NCBI RefSeq assembly: GCF_020509005.1
Contig: NC_063016.1
Span: 3,100,001-3,164,000 of the forward strand
From: Fulvia fulva
Lineage: Eukaryota; Ascomycota; Dothideomycetes; Mycosphaerellales; Mycosphaerellaceae
Reading direction: 5' to 3'
Length of the DNA stretch: 64,000 bases
Shown here: positions 29,842-40,990 of the stretch, one piece after another
Layout of the letters: the number at the start of each line of letters is the position of its first letter
How positions within the stretch are numbered: position 1 is the first letter of the stretch
Position numbers and translations under genes: made by a program
The notes under the pieces: model-generated
Told to the model about the DNA's origin: nothing
Database searches by the model: none
The model's input: only the letters and a program-made list of their open reading frames with translations

Positions 29842-31419
29842 CGGTACGTATTTAGTAGATATAGACTTCCGAAGAGCATTGTTTCCGACCGAGGTACGTA
29901 GTAGGTGTCCGTATTCTAGAGAAGACTCTACGCCTTACTAGGCATCAACTAGAAGCTCTTATCCGCGTACTACCCCGAAACAAATAGACAGTCGGAGAAT
30001 ACGAACAAAGCTATAGAGCAATATCTTTAAGTATTCATAGCTTACGTATAGGATGATTGGCCAGATTAGACACTACTAGTATAGTTTATAGCTAACAATA
30101 TAGTATCGGCTACGACTAGTATATCACCGTTCTACGCTAATACGGGTCGTAATCTACGGTTCTCCGAACTTGAGTTAGAACTACCTATGCCACTAATGCT
30201 GCATAAGTAGAGACTCGACGCCTCTATAGTAGACCGGCTCGCGACAAGGATGGCTAATATGCACGAACACCTACGCTAACAAATGGCCTTAGTACAAGCC
30301 GTATAGGCGGAATACGCTAACTAGAACCGAACACTAGCACCTCGCTATAAGGAAGGAGATGCGGTGTATATGAGCACATAGAACTGGACTATAGAGCGAC
30401 CTTCTAGAAAGTTGGATATGAAGTGGTCCGGTCTATACGTGATCTCGGAGGTACTGCCGGGCAACACCTACAAAGTGGGTCTTCCACCTACTATGAATAT
30501 CGACAATCGCTTCTACTCACACCTCCTATAACCAGCACACGACCCGGTGCCAGGACAATAACAACCGCCGCCACCACTAGTGCATATCGTAGACGACGAA
30601 CAACACGAAGCCGACCCTGCCGAACCGGACGAGTGGGAAGTGGAGGAGATCTTGGACTGCAAGAAGCGAGTGCCACGCGGAAGAGTGCCTCGAGGGCAGC
30701 AATAGAAGGAACCATATTGGTAATACCTTGTGAAATATGTAGGCTATGCCGAGCCTTCCTATAAAGCTGCGGACTAGGTTATTGAGGGAGCCGCCGCCTC
30801 TGTCGCCGACTTTCATCACAATCATCCGCGAGCAACCAAACCACCTGGGTTTCATCCACCTGTAGACTGGGTTGCGAATGAGACGGCTACCGGCATGCGC
30901 CTAGCACGTCTAGCACCCGAAGCGGCAGCGATGGCTCTAATGTCGGTGGGATCTGGCCTCAAGGATGAGCGTGAGAAGGAGAGTGATACGCGCCGCGATG
31001 ACGATCTCTCTCGACACACAGAACAAGCATTAGAAGACGAAACAGCTGATGCGAGTCAATGCGAGTCGGACGATTTGCCAAACACAGTGTGTAGCCGCCT
31101 AGATAGCGCGAGTGCCGTCCGGACATTAGCTGAGGCTGTTGGACCGTGTCGCCGCGACAACCCACCTGCGTCACGTAGCATCATGGAAGGAGGCGATGGA
31201 TGGACAGGTGACGAAGATGATTTGACGGACAACGACATGATGGACGATAAGAAGTTTGCAATGGCAATAATGGGCCCGGAGCGCACTCTCAGAGGGGGGG
31301 GTAGTGTCACCGTACCGGGGAACATTCACCTCAACCTACGTGCACGGGCTTGGACCCCTGCTTACGTAAGCGGGTTTGGCGCTCGTATAAGAACCTCGCG
31401 CACCCCGCGCCTCTCTTAG
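29842..31419 (+). pseudogene. Ty3-C Pol C-terminal part: integrase, GPY module, chromodomain, tail
   Basis: Seen in order: IVSDRGT near 29885 and ETNRQSENTNKAIEQYL near 29970-30030 (second D and E of the integrase triad), a GPY/F-like stretch near 30420-30500 (SGLYVISEVLPGNTYKV), the chromodomain at about 30625-30830 (WEVEEILDCKKR, VKYVGYAEPSYKAAD, VADFHHNHPRA), and an acidic tail of about 190 codons that is open from 30895 through the polypurine tract into the LTR, stopping at 31417-31419. Stops upstream are few and of RIP type. Without the catalytic half it is inactive. Confidence 0.85.
31291..31301 (+). other. Ty3-C polypurine tract
   Basis: AGAGGGGGGGG then TAG precedes the LTR at 31305. 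As in LTR-RT1 it is translated (Arg-Gly-Gly-Gly) within the open pol tail. Confidence 0.85.
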
Positions 31420-31478
31420 ATAGAACATCTATTCGACTTGTACCTTATCCGACCACGTGCTTGCACCTGCTTATGACA
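31305..31478 (+). repeat. Ty3-C 3' LTR
   Basis: 174 bp, TGTCACCGTACCGG to CTTATGACA. The last third (TTAGATAGAACATCTATT...) is shared with the Ty3-A LTRs at 47087-47271 and 54101-54285. This copy is un-RIPed and keeps the TG...CA ends. Confidence 0.9.
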
Positions 31479-34400
31479 TAGGTCAGAGGGTACGAAAGAG
31501 GGCTAGCTAAGTAGACGGCGGTATAGTAACTACGGTCGGACTAGCTGTAACGTACGAACGTACTAGGAAGACAAAGAGAACAATTCTGAATCGGATGAGA
31601 GTATTAAGTTCACTGCTAGCGCTAATTAGACTCGCTAACGCTCGCCCAATTAGCGCTGTCGCTTTCCGGTGCAGCTTCGCCCATGTTAAAACGCGCCTTC
31701 GGCGCAATCATGCGGCTATGGTGCTTTGGACTTATGGGATGATGCTGCGTAATGCTCCCTGGACGGGTCAGCTGAAGGTGTTCTTGGATGAGGGGAGGAG
31801 TGGTGATGTTGAGACATTCATACTCATGGGGAAGGGGCATGTGGAGTAAGGCGGGATGCGGGATGCGTAGGCAGGACAGGTTTGTGAGCTGAGGTATCCT
31901 AGATCTGTGCTTGCGACGGGGATTGCTTTGTTTGAGGGCAACTATCCAAACGAGTTACAGGGCAACCTGCCGCAGCTTGTGAGGTCGTTGTGTGAGTTGA
32001 TGCGGGAGCTTGTCACTTTGAAGTAGAAAATAAGCAGAGGAAGATTTTGCCTCATATCACTTGTTATCTGGAACTTGCAAGTCTTGTTGGCGGAGTCAAA
32101 TTGCCCTGATGCCCACGAACGTATGGGACGGCCAAGGGATTTGTGGTCACAGCCCCCCATGATACGCTCTGAGAGATAGTAGCCATGCTAGTCTAGGCTC
32201 AGGACACCGTACCGTTTCGTGGGCGATGATGCAGGCGATCTCCTATCAGACCCATCGAAGCATCGACAATGAGCTTAATTCATCTTGTCCAGTATGACCA
32301 GCTGCAAGACGCGGCACTAGAGACTCTAGACGCAAGGTGCTACAACTTGTGAAGTGTTCATATCGTTCTGCGAAGCGAGCTACACACTACCGTCAAAGTA
32401 GCACACTATAGGCCGACCAAATGAGAAGGATCAACAGGGGTGGTCGTCATTCAGTCTCGCGAAAGTTCATCCACAGTGATCAAAATGCGTTGAACATGTC
32501 ATCCACCAAGATGACCTCCACAGGGCACATAGACAAGAGCTGGCCTAGTCTATACGAGCTCGAGGCAGCTACCTTCCTGCTATGCCTGCGGTTCTTCCTC
32601 ATACGACTCATGCAAGAGTATGGGTACATTTTGTGTCTCCAGTCCGTAAGTGGAGCATCGACCAGTCTCAATCAAGCCCCGGTGCTCACACTTTCTTGGA
32701 CTTTAATATGTTGTCGCATCTGTGGCAAGGAGGATTCTGTGGAGGCTCGAAAACCGCGACCGTGTCCCCCGAGTCGGCATATGTTGTACCTGGCCATGCT
32801 CCGGCAAGAAAGGAGGACTGGCTTTGCGCACCATCAACCACAGTAGAGTATTTGACATCTGTCGTGTTCCCACTACCACGTAGCGTCGTCACGCGAATGC
32901 ACAAAGATACGCCGTCTGGACCTTGCTGGCCCCTTCTACGCTTTTGATGTCGCTGAGTTAAACGGTCGAATCAGTGGTATTATGCTGAGCCGAAGCAGAT
33001 TCCACCGCTTGTTGGTGACTAGGCGGAGGCCATCTCGGACGTTCCAACTGCCGCTCTATGATCGGATCACTCGCACAACATCCACTTCTACTTTCGACGA
33101 GAAACAACTCGCACAGTGCCAACATCTCATGCGCTGGCACTGCAACACTCTCGCCAAATTCTTCAAACGTATGACCAAATCCAGCGACAAGCGAAGCGCG
33201 AAACGTAACAGGCATTCTCTGTCGATGATCCACCTTAGTCACCTGCCTCACGCGGTACTTGTACGACAGACATGTCAAAGCGGGGAGCTACATGCTGCAG
33301 GCATGAGCAGAAGGGGCGATAGATCTGATTTTTGTAAGCATCTAGCTCGTGAGGTACGATATGACCTGCCTTGATTCGTTCTGTGCCTATCGCTTCCCTT
33401 GCCTTGTGTTCGGAAGAAATGTTGAGGACAGGACCAGTACCGTGGATAAGAGCTGCACTTCGCCTTTGACGTGATACCACTTTGCGACACGGACCATCGA
33501 GGGGATGCTTCGGTGGACAGATGCAGATGTCAAGAGAGGGTCATCGGCATATCGTCAATGGTAGGGTTCTGTGGCCACGCGTGTTGGGGTCCAGCAGACT
33601 GTGCTGGTTCAGACTGAGTATCGCTTCCATCCAGAATGGCAGATCCGTCTCAAGGCTATCGGGCGTCCTGCGGAGGGTAAGCCGATCCCGTGTGCTTGTT
33701 TGCCATGTATGGTGGGCTCATCTCACGACACCAACACGTGGTGCTCTGTTTCGTGGAGCATTTGCGTTGATTTGCACAGCAACCTTCCATGCCACTGTGC
33801 CTTTCCAGTCTCGACCCGTCTGTCCGATCCAAGCTGGTGAGACTGATACCTGGCTTATAGCTGTGCCTCGCTGAGGGCCATTATCGTCCGGCCTGGCTGT
33901 GGTCCAGTCCGTGGGAGACATACATCATTGGACATGTCCTTCACCATCAGCAGTACTTCGCGATCCGTAGATGGGAGGAACGCTGCCCCAATCAGCTCAA
34001 GAGAGGTATCATGCCTGCTGCATCTGCATCGAATGCTCACACAAATCTCATGGAGGGAGTTTCGTTTACGTAGGACCTGTCCCGTGCCTGCCAAGGTTTC
34101 AGAGAGCTTGGATGCCTAGTCGATCGTCAAGTAGGATGGCCATCGCGAATGTGGAAGGGACAGACCTAGGTACATCGCACAGTATGGCCAAGGTCGAGTT
34201 AAATCCAACACTGTGCTTGTAGATGCAGGCGCACAATGGGTCGCGCACATTCTTCGCACTTCCACCACGTCATCGCTACTGTAGTAGTAAGTGGAGGCCC
34301 CGGCGAAGGATCGTCAACTGCTAATGCTCCTCGTGAGTGACTCGGCACGTGGGGTCTCTCTGGCTACGGATCGTCAAAATGGCAGGGACGGCCATTTTCA

Positions 34401-35482
34401 CGCTGTCCAGCGCAGTAGAGCACTCTCTTGAGCGAGGGCCTGCTGCGATGCGAGTGAGGTCGCGACCCCAGCCAGTGCATGCCTCGGGGGAGCCCTCGAA
34501 AGTGGAAGTGAGTGACGCGCGGAGCTTTCCGTGCGGTTCTCAGACTCATGTCAAGCTTGACAGCGTTACGGTCGCGCCTTGCAGACATGTTGAACCACTA
34601 AAGACGCTCGTGATTTCAATATGACCACTACTCCAGCCCAAAAGAATTCGAATTGACCAGCGAGACCTGAGTGCGGCGGCATCTTCCAGCAAGGCTTGAT
34701 GAGGACCGGGAGTCTGCACGCATCCGTAATATAGGACAAGGGCACTGCGCCGTTGAGGTGACGGTCCTGTTGCCGGGTCGTGTGATGTCGTAGAGCATTC
34801 GTGAGCTATAGCCATCACAGTCTTGCTCCAGCAGGATTTACTGGCAGCTTGCAGTTCTGTCCACTCCAAGACGCCAAGGTCCATATCTGATGTCGCGATT
34901 CCGAGTCGAGCGCTCTCGCAAGACGATGCTTTGTGGTCATCATCAGCTTTCCGAATGCCTTGCTCCGGGTAGTGGTTTTTTAACGGGCGGGAGGATGCTG
35001 GGTGGGCACGATTGGGGAATGCATAACCAGGAGCGAGACCTTATGGCTGAGGAAGCAGCCGAAGTCGAATCCGCAGCTAAACCCCGGCGTGGACCGCCTC
35101 AAGTTCGGACCGGAAACATGAAGACACCTTGCGCTCCTGGCTATGGTGAGGTAGCGTTTGGTGTTCAGAGTCCTTCGATATGCAGAACGCTGGATTGAGC
35201 CCTCTTTGCTACAACGGCGTGTCCAGTTGAATGACTTTTGCCAGGACAAAGGTTCAATATCACCAGGTCCTCATGTCGCATGCGACGTGATACCATTGGA
35301 ACCGATGAGTCGGGAGCAGAGGCGAAAATCGAAGCTCAAAATCCCTAAAGCGGCGCGTCATCACCATGCAAGACGCACGTCGACCAGTGGTGAGCACATG
35401 TCGCAGACCAGAAGAGGAAGTCGTCAGCAGTATGGTGATAGGCGGTCCGATGTTTGCGCAGTGCGCTACAGCAGCCAGACTA
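31479..35482. other. Un-RIPed island, left part; no convincing gene
   Basis: About 4 kb with ordinary CA/TG content. All open frames are short (up to about 190 codons), overlap on both strands and match nothing I know. Codon pattern and motifs give no support for any single strand, so I call no CDS. It could be decayed single-copy DNA, a non-coding region or the body of a non-autonomous element. Features inside: an inverted repeat at 31618-31657 and a small hairpin at 31693-31705. Confidence 0.5.
31618..31657. repeat. 10-bp inverted repeat, 20-nt loop
   Basis: AGCGCTAATT at 31618-31627 is the exact reverse complement of AATTAGCGCT at 31648-31657. A second GC-rich hairpin, GCGCC-TTC-GGCGC, follows at 31693-31705. 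Hairpins of this kind occur near the ends of Helitrons and some MITEs, but no other end signature was confirmed. Confidence 0.6.
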
Positions 35483-35548
35483 GCCGTGTCGGTCCCCATG
35501 CACCCGCGAAGCGGGTGTTGGACAACCCAGTGATATTGGACACCTCAA
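35483..35548. repeat. Pogo-type left terminal inverted repeat
   Basis: 66 bp, exact reverse complement of 36588-36653. It contains the self-complementary segment CACCCGC-GAA-GCGGGTG at about 35500-35516, a hairpin near the element tip. Confidence 0.93.
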
Positions 35549-35571
35549 CGATATCAATGAGGTGTATTCAA

Positions 35572-36210
35572 CTATCTATTGGCTATATCGTCCATACAGG
35601 CAAGCCATATTGGCATAATCTTCCGTCTCTCCACTGGATAAGCAGGTCTGTTGTATGTCCCCTTGATATAGCTCATAATCTTGCTTATCCGGTGTCTCAA
35701 TTCACCTGTTCTTGCACGTGCTAGCTGGGCTTCAAGCTGCTTTACTGTGTTCTCTTCACGTTCTTGTATAGCAGCTCTTGCGTTGATAGCCTTCATGACA
35801 CCTCCACGCTGAAGGTGTTGTCTCTTCTGAGTGTTGCGAGCATTGCGAGCGTTCTGGCGGACCGTGGTGTTGTTCAATTCAGCTACTGCTTCGGCGCCCT
35901 CAACGATAGCAATCTGGGCTCCACGGAAGAGTGGCTCCAGTCGCTGCTGAATAGACTCATCTATCAATGGATCAGCTATAAGCGCAGCAGTGTATCGACC
36001 GAAGGTCCTCACTGTTGTTGGAAGCTGCTTATCGTTGACAATCGGCTCCGGTGTTGAGACTCGTTTATTCGATCGAAGAGCAGCTAGGTCTTGCCTTGCA
36101 CGAGCCAATATTGGCTCCGGATTGAAGGGGTAGATACCACACTTCTCGAAGCCGCTTATGATGGTTGTTGGCTTCATTGCTTGCCTTCTGAAGGCCTCGA
36201 AGTCATGCAA
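35572..36210 (-). pseudogene. Pogo-type transposase C-terminal fragment
   Basis: An open frame of 212 codons. The start, HDFEAFRRQAMKPTTIISGFEKCGIYPFNPEPIL, matches the segment that follows the DDE domain in Fot1/pogo transposases (the GIYPFNP motif). A long Ala/Gln/Arg-rich helical region follows. The annotated ATG is only the first Met of the open stretch; the native protein would begin upstream. It overlaps the N-terminal fragment by about 37 bp in another frame, which marks the deletion junction. Confidence 0.8.
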
Positions 36211-36530
36211 GAACTAGATCCAGTATGGTATCGCTTGAGGATCGAATTTGCGCTGATCTGGACCATCCGGAGTCGCGCGGATACGCCTATCTTGTCACAC
36301 CTCCTCAAGTAGGTTGCAAGAACAGCGTCTTGATCGTCTGTCAACACCGTGTGCGTACGCGGCCGTGTGCTGCGTGAGTTGTGACCGAGAAGTCGTCTTC
36401 TGAAGCGTTGGTAATCGACACCCCAGTTGGCGGCTACCTGCTTGACAGGACCTGGATTTGACGCGTCGCAGTACCACTGCACGGCCTCACTGATGAGCTC
36501 CTCTTCTTCACGATAGATGGAAGCAACCAT
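36174..36530 (-). pseudogene. Pogo-type transposase N-terminal fragment (HTH / CENP-B-like)
   Basis: A 118-codon frame starting at the ATG at 36530, about 60 bp inside the right inverted repeat. It has the psq-type helix-turn-helix (EEEELISEAVQWYCD, VKQVAANWGVDYQRFRRRL) and a CENP-B-like second part (LTDDQDAVLATYLRRCDKIG, ANSILKRYH). These domains bind the inverted repeats. The last residues (SCMTSRPSEGKQ) are the next fragment read out of frame. If expressed, this truncated protein could act as a dominant-negative binder of the inverted repeats; that is an inference. Confidence 0.8.
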
Positions 36531-36587
36531 ATTGATGAGATAACGCGTGTTGAATGGAAGATACGCGTGTTGGAAAGCGTGGTTTTA

Positions 36588-36653
36588 TTGAGGTGTCCAA
36601 TATCACTGGGTTGTCCAACACCCGCTTCGCGGGTGCATGGGGACCGACACGGC
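36588..36653. repeat. Pogo-type right terminal inverted repeat
   Basis: 66 bp, perfect reverse complement of 35483-35548, followed by TA at 36654-36655. Confidence 0.93.
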
Positions 36654-36655
36654 TA

Positions 36656-37390
36656 AAGAGTGCACTATAGGACAGTAGTGAGGTGCCAACGGCCGTCAGA
36701 TCTTATCTCACCGGTGCCAGGCCCACCAGCCAGGGCTTCACAGGGGGCGGCCGCCATCTACCCAGGAGCGCTGTGGAGATCGGTTGCGAGGCGACGGCCA
36801 GCACAAGCGCCGCATGCACGGTCCGCGTTGGCGGTGCTGCGGAAGTTGAGCCGTACGCGCGACCCGGGACAGCGAGCAGGAACTTGGAAGATGCCGTCAG
36901 CATCAGCATATTCTCATGCAGCCCTTGGCACCGTCGAGGCACCTCGTCAGACGCCGGAGGGGAGGCGGCATCATGTTATGCGTTTAGGGAGGCGTGCTGG
37001 TCTGGCTGTCTGGAGTGTTTCGACCACGTGGTCCCACAGCAGTATTCGTCCTGACTCCTCTCAGAGTCGTCGGTGGTTGCTCGACAATCTGCCGGTGCTT
37101 GTGCTTGCTGGGGGGCGCGACCAGCATGGTTGCGCTACAGCCTACGTCGCTGCATCCTGGATCAGGCGGATTCGATGCGGCTCCACGATCATGTCCGGGT
37201 AATAAACAGCAGATGGGCGACGCCATGTCTGATGTTGGTGTGCTGACACAGTGCTAAGCTTCTCATCAGAAGATTGTGGAGTCAGCTGCAGGTGTACAGG
37301 TGTACGGACGACCGTTAAAGACTTTTGTGCAACAACTCGACATAGAAATAGCGGCGGCGGATCTGTTCCGGTACTTTGTCTTATCTATAA
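36656..37390. other. Un-RIPed island, right part; no convincing gene
   Basis: GC-rich, normal CA/TG. Overlapping open frames of 60-180 codons on both strands (for example 36660-37202 + and 36683-37054 +) resemble no family. The un-RIPed character ends at about 37390, where TA-rich RIPed sequence begins. Confidence 0.45.
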
Positions 37391-38652
37391 TACGGAAAGC
37401 TCTGCTATACCTTAAGCTACGTAATTACATATTTCTAGAAATGTGTATTATGTTTTAAATAGAAAGGGATATATAGGTTATTAGTATATATCTATTATAA
37501 GGTTAGATATACCTTTCCACTTTATATATCCTTTAATTAGACGTATAATAGAGGAATAAGGTAGTACGGTAATATAAGAAGGAATATAGATACGACTAAA
37601 TTAAATAGCTATCTTATCCTATATTCTCCTAGGTCCGACTATCATTCTTCTTATTATAATTATACTATTTTACGCCTCTATACTATATACTTCGTCCTAT
37701 CTAGTCTTCCTCTAATTATATAGGCCCGTCTGATTGATCCTAGGCCTTCTATATCTCTAGAGAGGCGGGCGATACCTTTAAAGCTATACGCTTATACCTA
37801 GAAGTAACTAGAGTTAATAGACGTAGTTTCTATAATTCGTGAGCTAGTATTAGCCGTTAACCTATATGTATAATATATACTAGCTCCGGTTCCGGGCTTC
37901 TAACGTCCTCGTCTTTACTTAATAGCTTACTATTAGTTATTAGTAGACTAGGCTCTAGCTTAATAGCTAGTACTAGAGGATCCTTCTTAGTTCACCGCTC
38001 TTCTTTAACCTCTCGCTTAATCTAGGGTACTATAACCTCTTATTATATATATATAGATGATTAGAAATAAGTCTTATAATTACAAGCTTAACCTTAGTAG
38101 AAAGCTTTACGTTGTCCTTATTCTTCGCCTTCTTACCCCGACCCTTCTTAACCTTTAGCTACTCTTCCGGTACCGGCGATACTATATATAATACCGACTA
38201 AGATTTCTCTTTAGCCTTATACTTAAAAATAATCTATATCTAGTATAGATAAGTCTTTATCTTACTTTACTTTATATCTACTTTAAGATTATAGAATCTA
38301 CTTAGCGTAGTATCTATAAGCAAGGAAGAGGCGATACGTATCGGATCTAACTCTATACTATAAAAATATATAATATATATATCTTTATTAGTAGCGTAGT
38401 TAAACTATCTTAGTCTATCCGGAAGATATTTATAAAGAAATTAGATTATTACGGAGTAAATGACGTATATACTAAGGTTTGTTATAGTATATATATATAT
38501 TTTTTATTATGCTATTATAGAGCCTAGTAGCCTATATAGCTATACTACCTACTTCTAGTTATAAAGGGGAAACTCGTATTATAAAGTAAAAACCCCTCTC
38601 CTCTCCTATATGTTCTTCACCTTACCTTCTTTCGTATTTTCCTTATTAAGAG
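37391..38652 (-). other. RIPed DNA with an unidentified coding-like minus-strand stretch
   Basis: Strongly TA-rich. On the minus strand, about 38470 to 38060 can be read as a continuous protein-like sequence interrupted only by RIP-type stops, ending in a Lys-rich segment (KVKKGRGKKAKNKDN). I do not recognise it. The rest holds TA runs such as 38484-38498 and nothing assignable. Confidence 0.35.
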
Positions 38653-38657
38653 TATAC

Positions 38658-38875
38658 TATTAAGAATATATAGGTCATAGGGTCAACATTAGGTACTTAG
38701 GGGGATTAGTAATCAGGGCTTGCTAGTCAAGTCCTAAGTACAGCTGTCCCTCCTAAAACACCTATACTAATACCGGCGATACTATATATAGATACACGCT
38801 ATCCTATTAGGTCCTTCTTCGTCTTTCGTATGATCCGCCGTCTTCCACTACTACGCAACTCGTACCTATTTAACA
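38658..38875 (+). repeat. Solo LTR of the copia-1 family
   Basis: Homologous along its length to 20679-20900; begins TATTAAGAATATATAGG (RIPed TGTT) and ends CGTACCTATTTAACA. It is flanked by a perfect 5-bp duplication TATAC at 38653-38657 and 38876-38880 with no internal sequence, so LTR-LTR recombination removed the element body. RIP damage is light. Confidence 0.92.
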
Positions 38876-38880
38876 TATAC

Positions 38881-40990
38881 TAGTGTTATAGGCCTACCCT
38901 AATAACTACCCTATCTACACCCCCTTAACCTCCCGCCTCTTCTCTATCTACTCCTCCGTCTCGCTAGCTAGCGCGAACTGTTTAAGAAAGCCCTACTATA
39001 GTATCTACTATACTATCCGTCTTACGTCTTACTTATCCGTTACGATTAACTAGTAGTTACGTCTTACTACCTTAGCTCTCTACTAGCCTCGTCCTTCTAC
39101 CTATTACGGGTACCGTAGTATTATATACTCCGGGTTCTATAACGGGTAGTTATACTAGTATACTAGGCTATATACGTCCGGGACTTTCCTTCTATATAGG
39201 TAGGCCCTAAACCTAATATATTTGGACCTAATCTATATCGCGATACTTACTTCGGCCCTTATTAGGTCACGGTAGAGTAGGTCGTTATGTCTCTAGAAGG
39301 GGCGTAAGGCTAGGGGTCCTCGATTTAGTAGGGGGTTCTCTTTCTATTCCTATTCCTAAAGGTAGCCCGCTACCTACTCTACGAGGCTTTACGTCTTTAC
39401 CTTATTACCCTTTTTCCTCCGTACCTTTTCCTCCTCCTCCTCCCTCTCTAACTACTCCTAGGTTTGCTTAACGACTTTAAACGTACGTAGGTCGTCTTAC
39501 TTTTAGCTTTAACGTGCCCTAAGGCTAGGTAGTCGGTCGTACCTCCTAGCGATCTTCTCCGTAGAGTCCCGAATAGCTTATTATACTAGATAATCCGCCG
39601 TCTTCCTAGCGTATTAGATCCTTATTTCCTTAATATAATGCTTAATCGGGGGGGACCCTATCTCTACCTCCGCTACTCTCGTTAGCGTTATCTTATAGGC
39701 TCCTAGTATCCGTCTAAGGCTCGCGGCCTACGTCCGGTTTAGGGGTCCCTCTATCCGCTTCGGGATCGGTTTACCTACTCCTCCTATCCCCTATATCTAG
39801 GCCCCGTAGAGTATTACTAGTTTTACGATCGTCTTATATATAATCCTTACCTTATTAAACGTAGCTCCCTATATTAACGTTATAAGTCTAGTTATTATAG
39901 CCTCGTTAACCCGGGCTCTATTCTAGGCTTTCCTAATCTAGGGGTTCTAGCTAAGCTTAGGGTCTAGCTAGATTCCTAGGACTCGTAATTCGGGAGAGGG
40001 CTTCGTTACGTAACCCTAGATAGTTACCGGTACTTATATATTATAGTAGGTTCTTGCCTTACTAAAATAGATAAGCTAGTACTTTTCCGGGGCGAAACGG
40101 GCGCCGTGTCGACGTGCCTATTCCTATATACCTCGTGTCTTTCTATAAGTAGCCGGTAGTTTTCTTCGGTCGTCGTTAACTAGGCTAGGATATTCGTATC
40201 GTCGACAAACCCCGAGGCCGACGTCTATAGTAAGGTAAGTAGTAGGATTAGGTCCGCTATAAAGATTTAGAAGAGGATCGGGGATAGTATAAAGCCCTAG
40301 GGAATCCCGTATTCTATATATATAAAGTTACTCTCCTTACGCTTCCTAAGGCTAATCTACGTTATTCTCTCCTTAAGGAAGGAGTTTACGAAACTTATTA
40401 CCTACCGTAGGATTCCTTTTTACCGTAGGATATAGAGGAGTCGCTCGTAGGAGACGTTATCGAATGCCCCTAAGATATCGAGAGATAATAGTAATATAAC
40501 CCTGTTCTGTCTATAGTACTAGAGAGTATAAATCTGTTCGGTAATAAGCTCTATAGCCGTTAGGGTAGATCGTTTGCTCCTACTACCTAACTATATCTCT
40601 AGGAGTAGGTTGTTATCCTCGACGAGCTATATAATTCTTCTTACTACGACCTTCTCTAGTATCTTTCCGATTATATTTAGGAGTACGATCGGCCTATAGG
40701 ACTTTAGCTTTATATAGTCTTCCTTCTATAGCTTCTTTAGGACGACTATAAGGGACCGCCTAAATGGCCGTAGGTAGTACCCCTTACGTAGGTAAGCCGT
40801 AAATAGTTCGGCGAGGTGTAGGGCGACTTCTTCTTTATATTCTTTAAGGAGGAGGTTTAGGATACCGTCGGGTCCCGGGGCCTTACGGCCCTTTAGCTTT
40901 CCTATAATCTCCTTTATCTCCTCCTCGCCTACTATCTAGTATATATTGAGTAGCTCCGGGTAGATCGTTCCCTCTATATCCGCTAGGTCG
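38881..40990 (-). pseudogene. LINE-b ORF2 relic, reverse transcriptase to C-terminus
   Basis: On the minus strand the fingers motif GPGPDGI lies at about 40865-40885 and the polymerase box GFVDDTNIL at about 40185-40212, about 0.7 kb apart as in LINE-c. Stops are mostly RIP type. The part below 39500 should hold the C-terminal domain but is too degraded to mark residues. Confidence 0.82.

Larger units (their letters stand above)
29842..31478 (+). mobile_element. Ty3-C: 3' half of a chromovirus of the Ty3-A family
   Basis: Integrase core to 3' LTR of a plus-strand chromovirus. It begins within the integrase core (SRYRLPKSIVSDRGT) and has no 5' half. The sequence follows the Ty3-A element at 52850-54285 closely. 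The left 700 bp are RIPed, but from about 30540 to the LTR the sequence is nearly clean. Confidence 0.85.
35483..36653 (-). mobile_element. Fot1/pogo element with perfect 66-bp TIRs, catalytic core deleted
   Basis: A 1,171-bp element bounded by TA at 35481-35482 and 36654-36655, the target duplication of Tc1/mariner-type transposons. The 66-bp ends are perfect inverted repeats. Inside, on the minus strand, an N-terminal DNA-binding part and a C-terminal part of a pogo-type transposase are joined with the DDE catalytic region missing. CA/TG content is normal and the ends are identical, so it is young or protected from RIP. It would need transposase from another copy to move. Confidence 0.9.

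Noticed and set aside
32421..35724. Open frames of 100-190 codons in the un-RIPed island
   Set aside because: They overlap on both strands, show no domain, no consistent strand and no clear intron structure; chance frames in moderately GC-rich DNA are a sufficient explanation.
36660..37257. Overlapping frames including a 180-codon plus frame
   Set aside because: Same reasons; several frames on both strands are equally open in GC-rich sequence.
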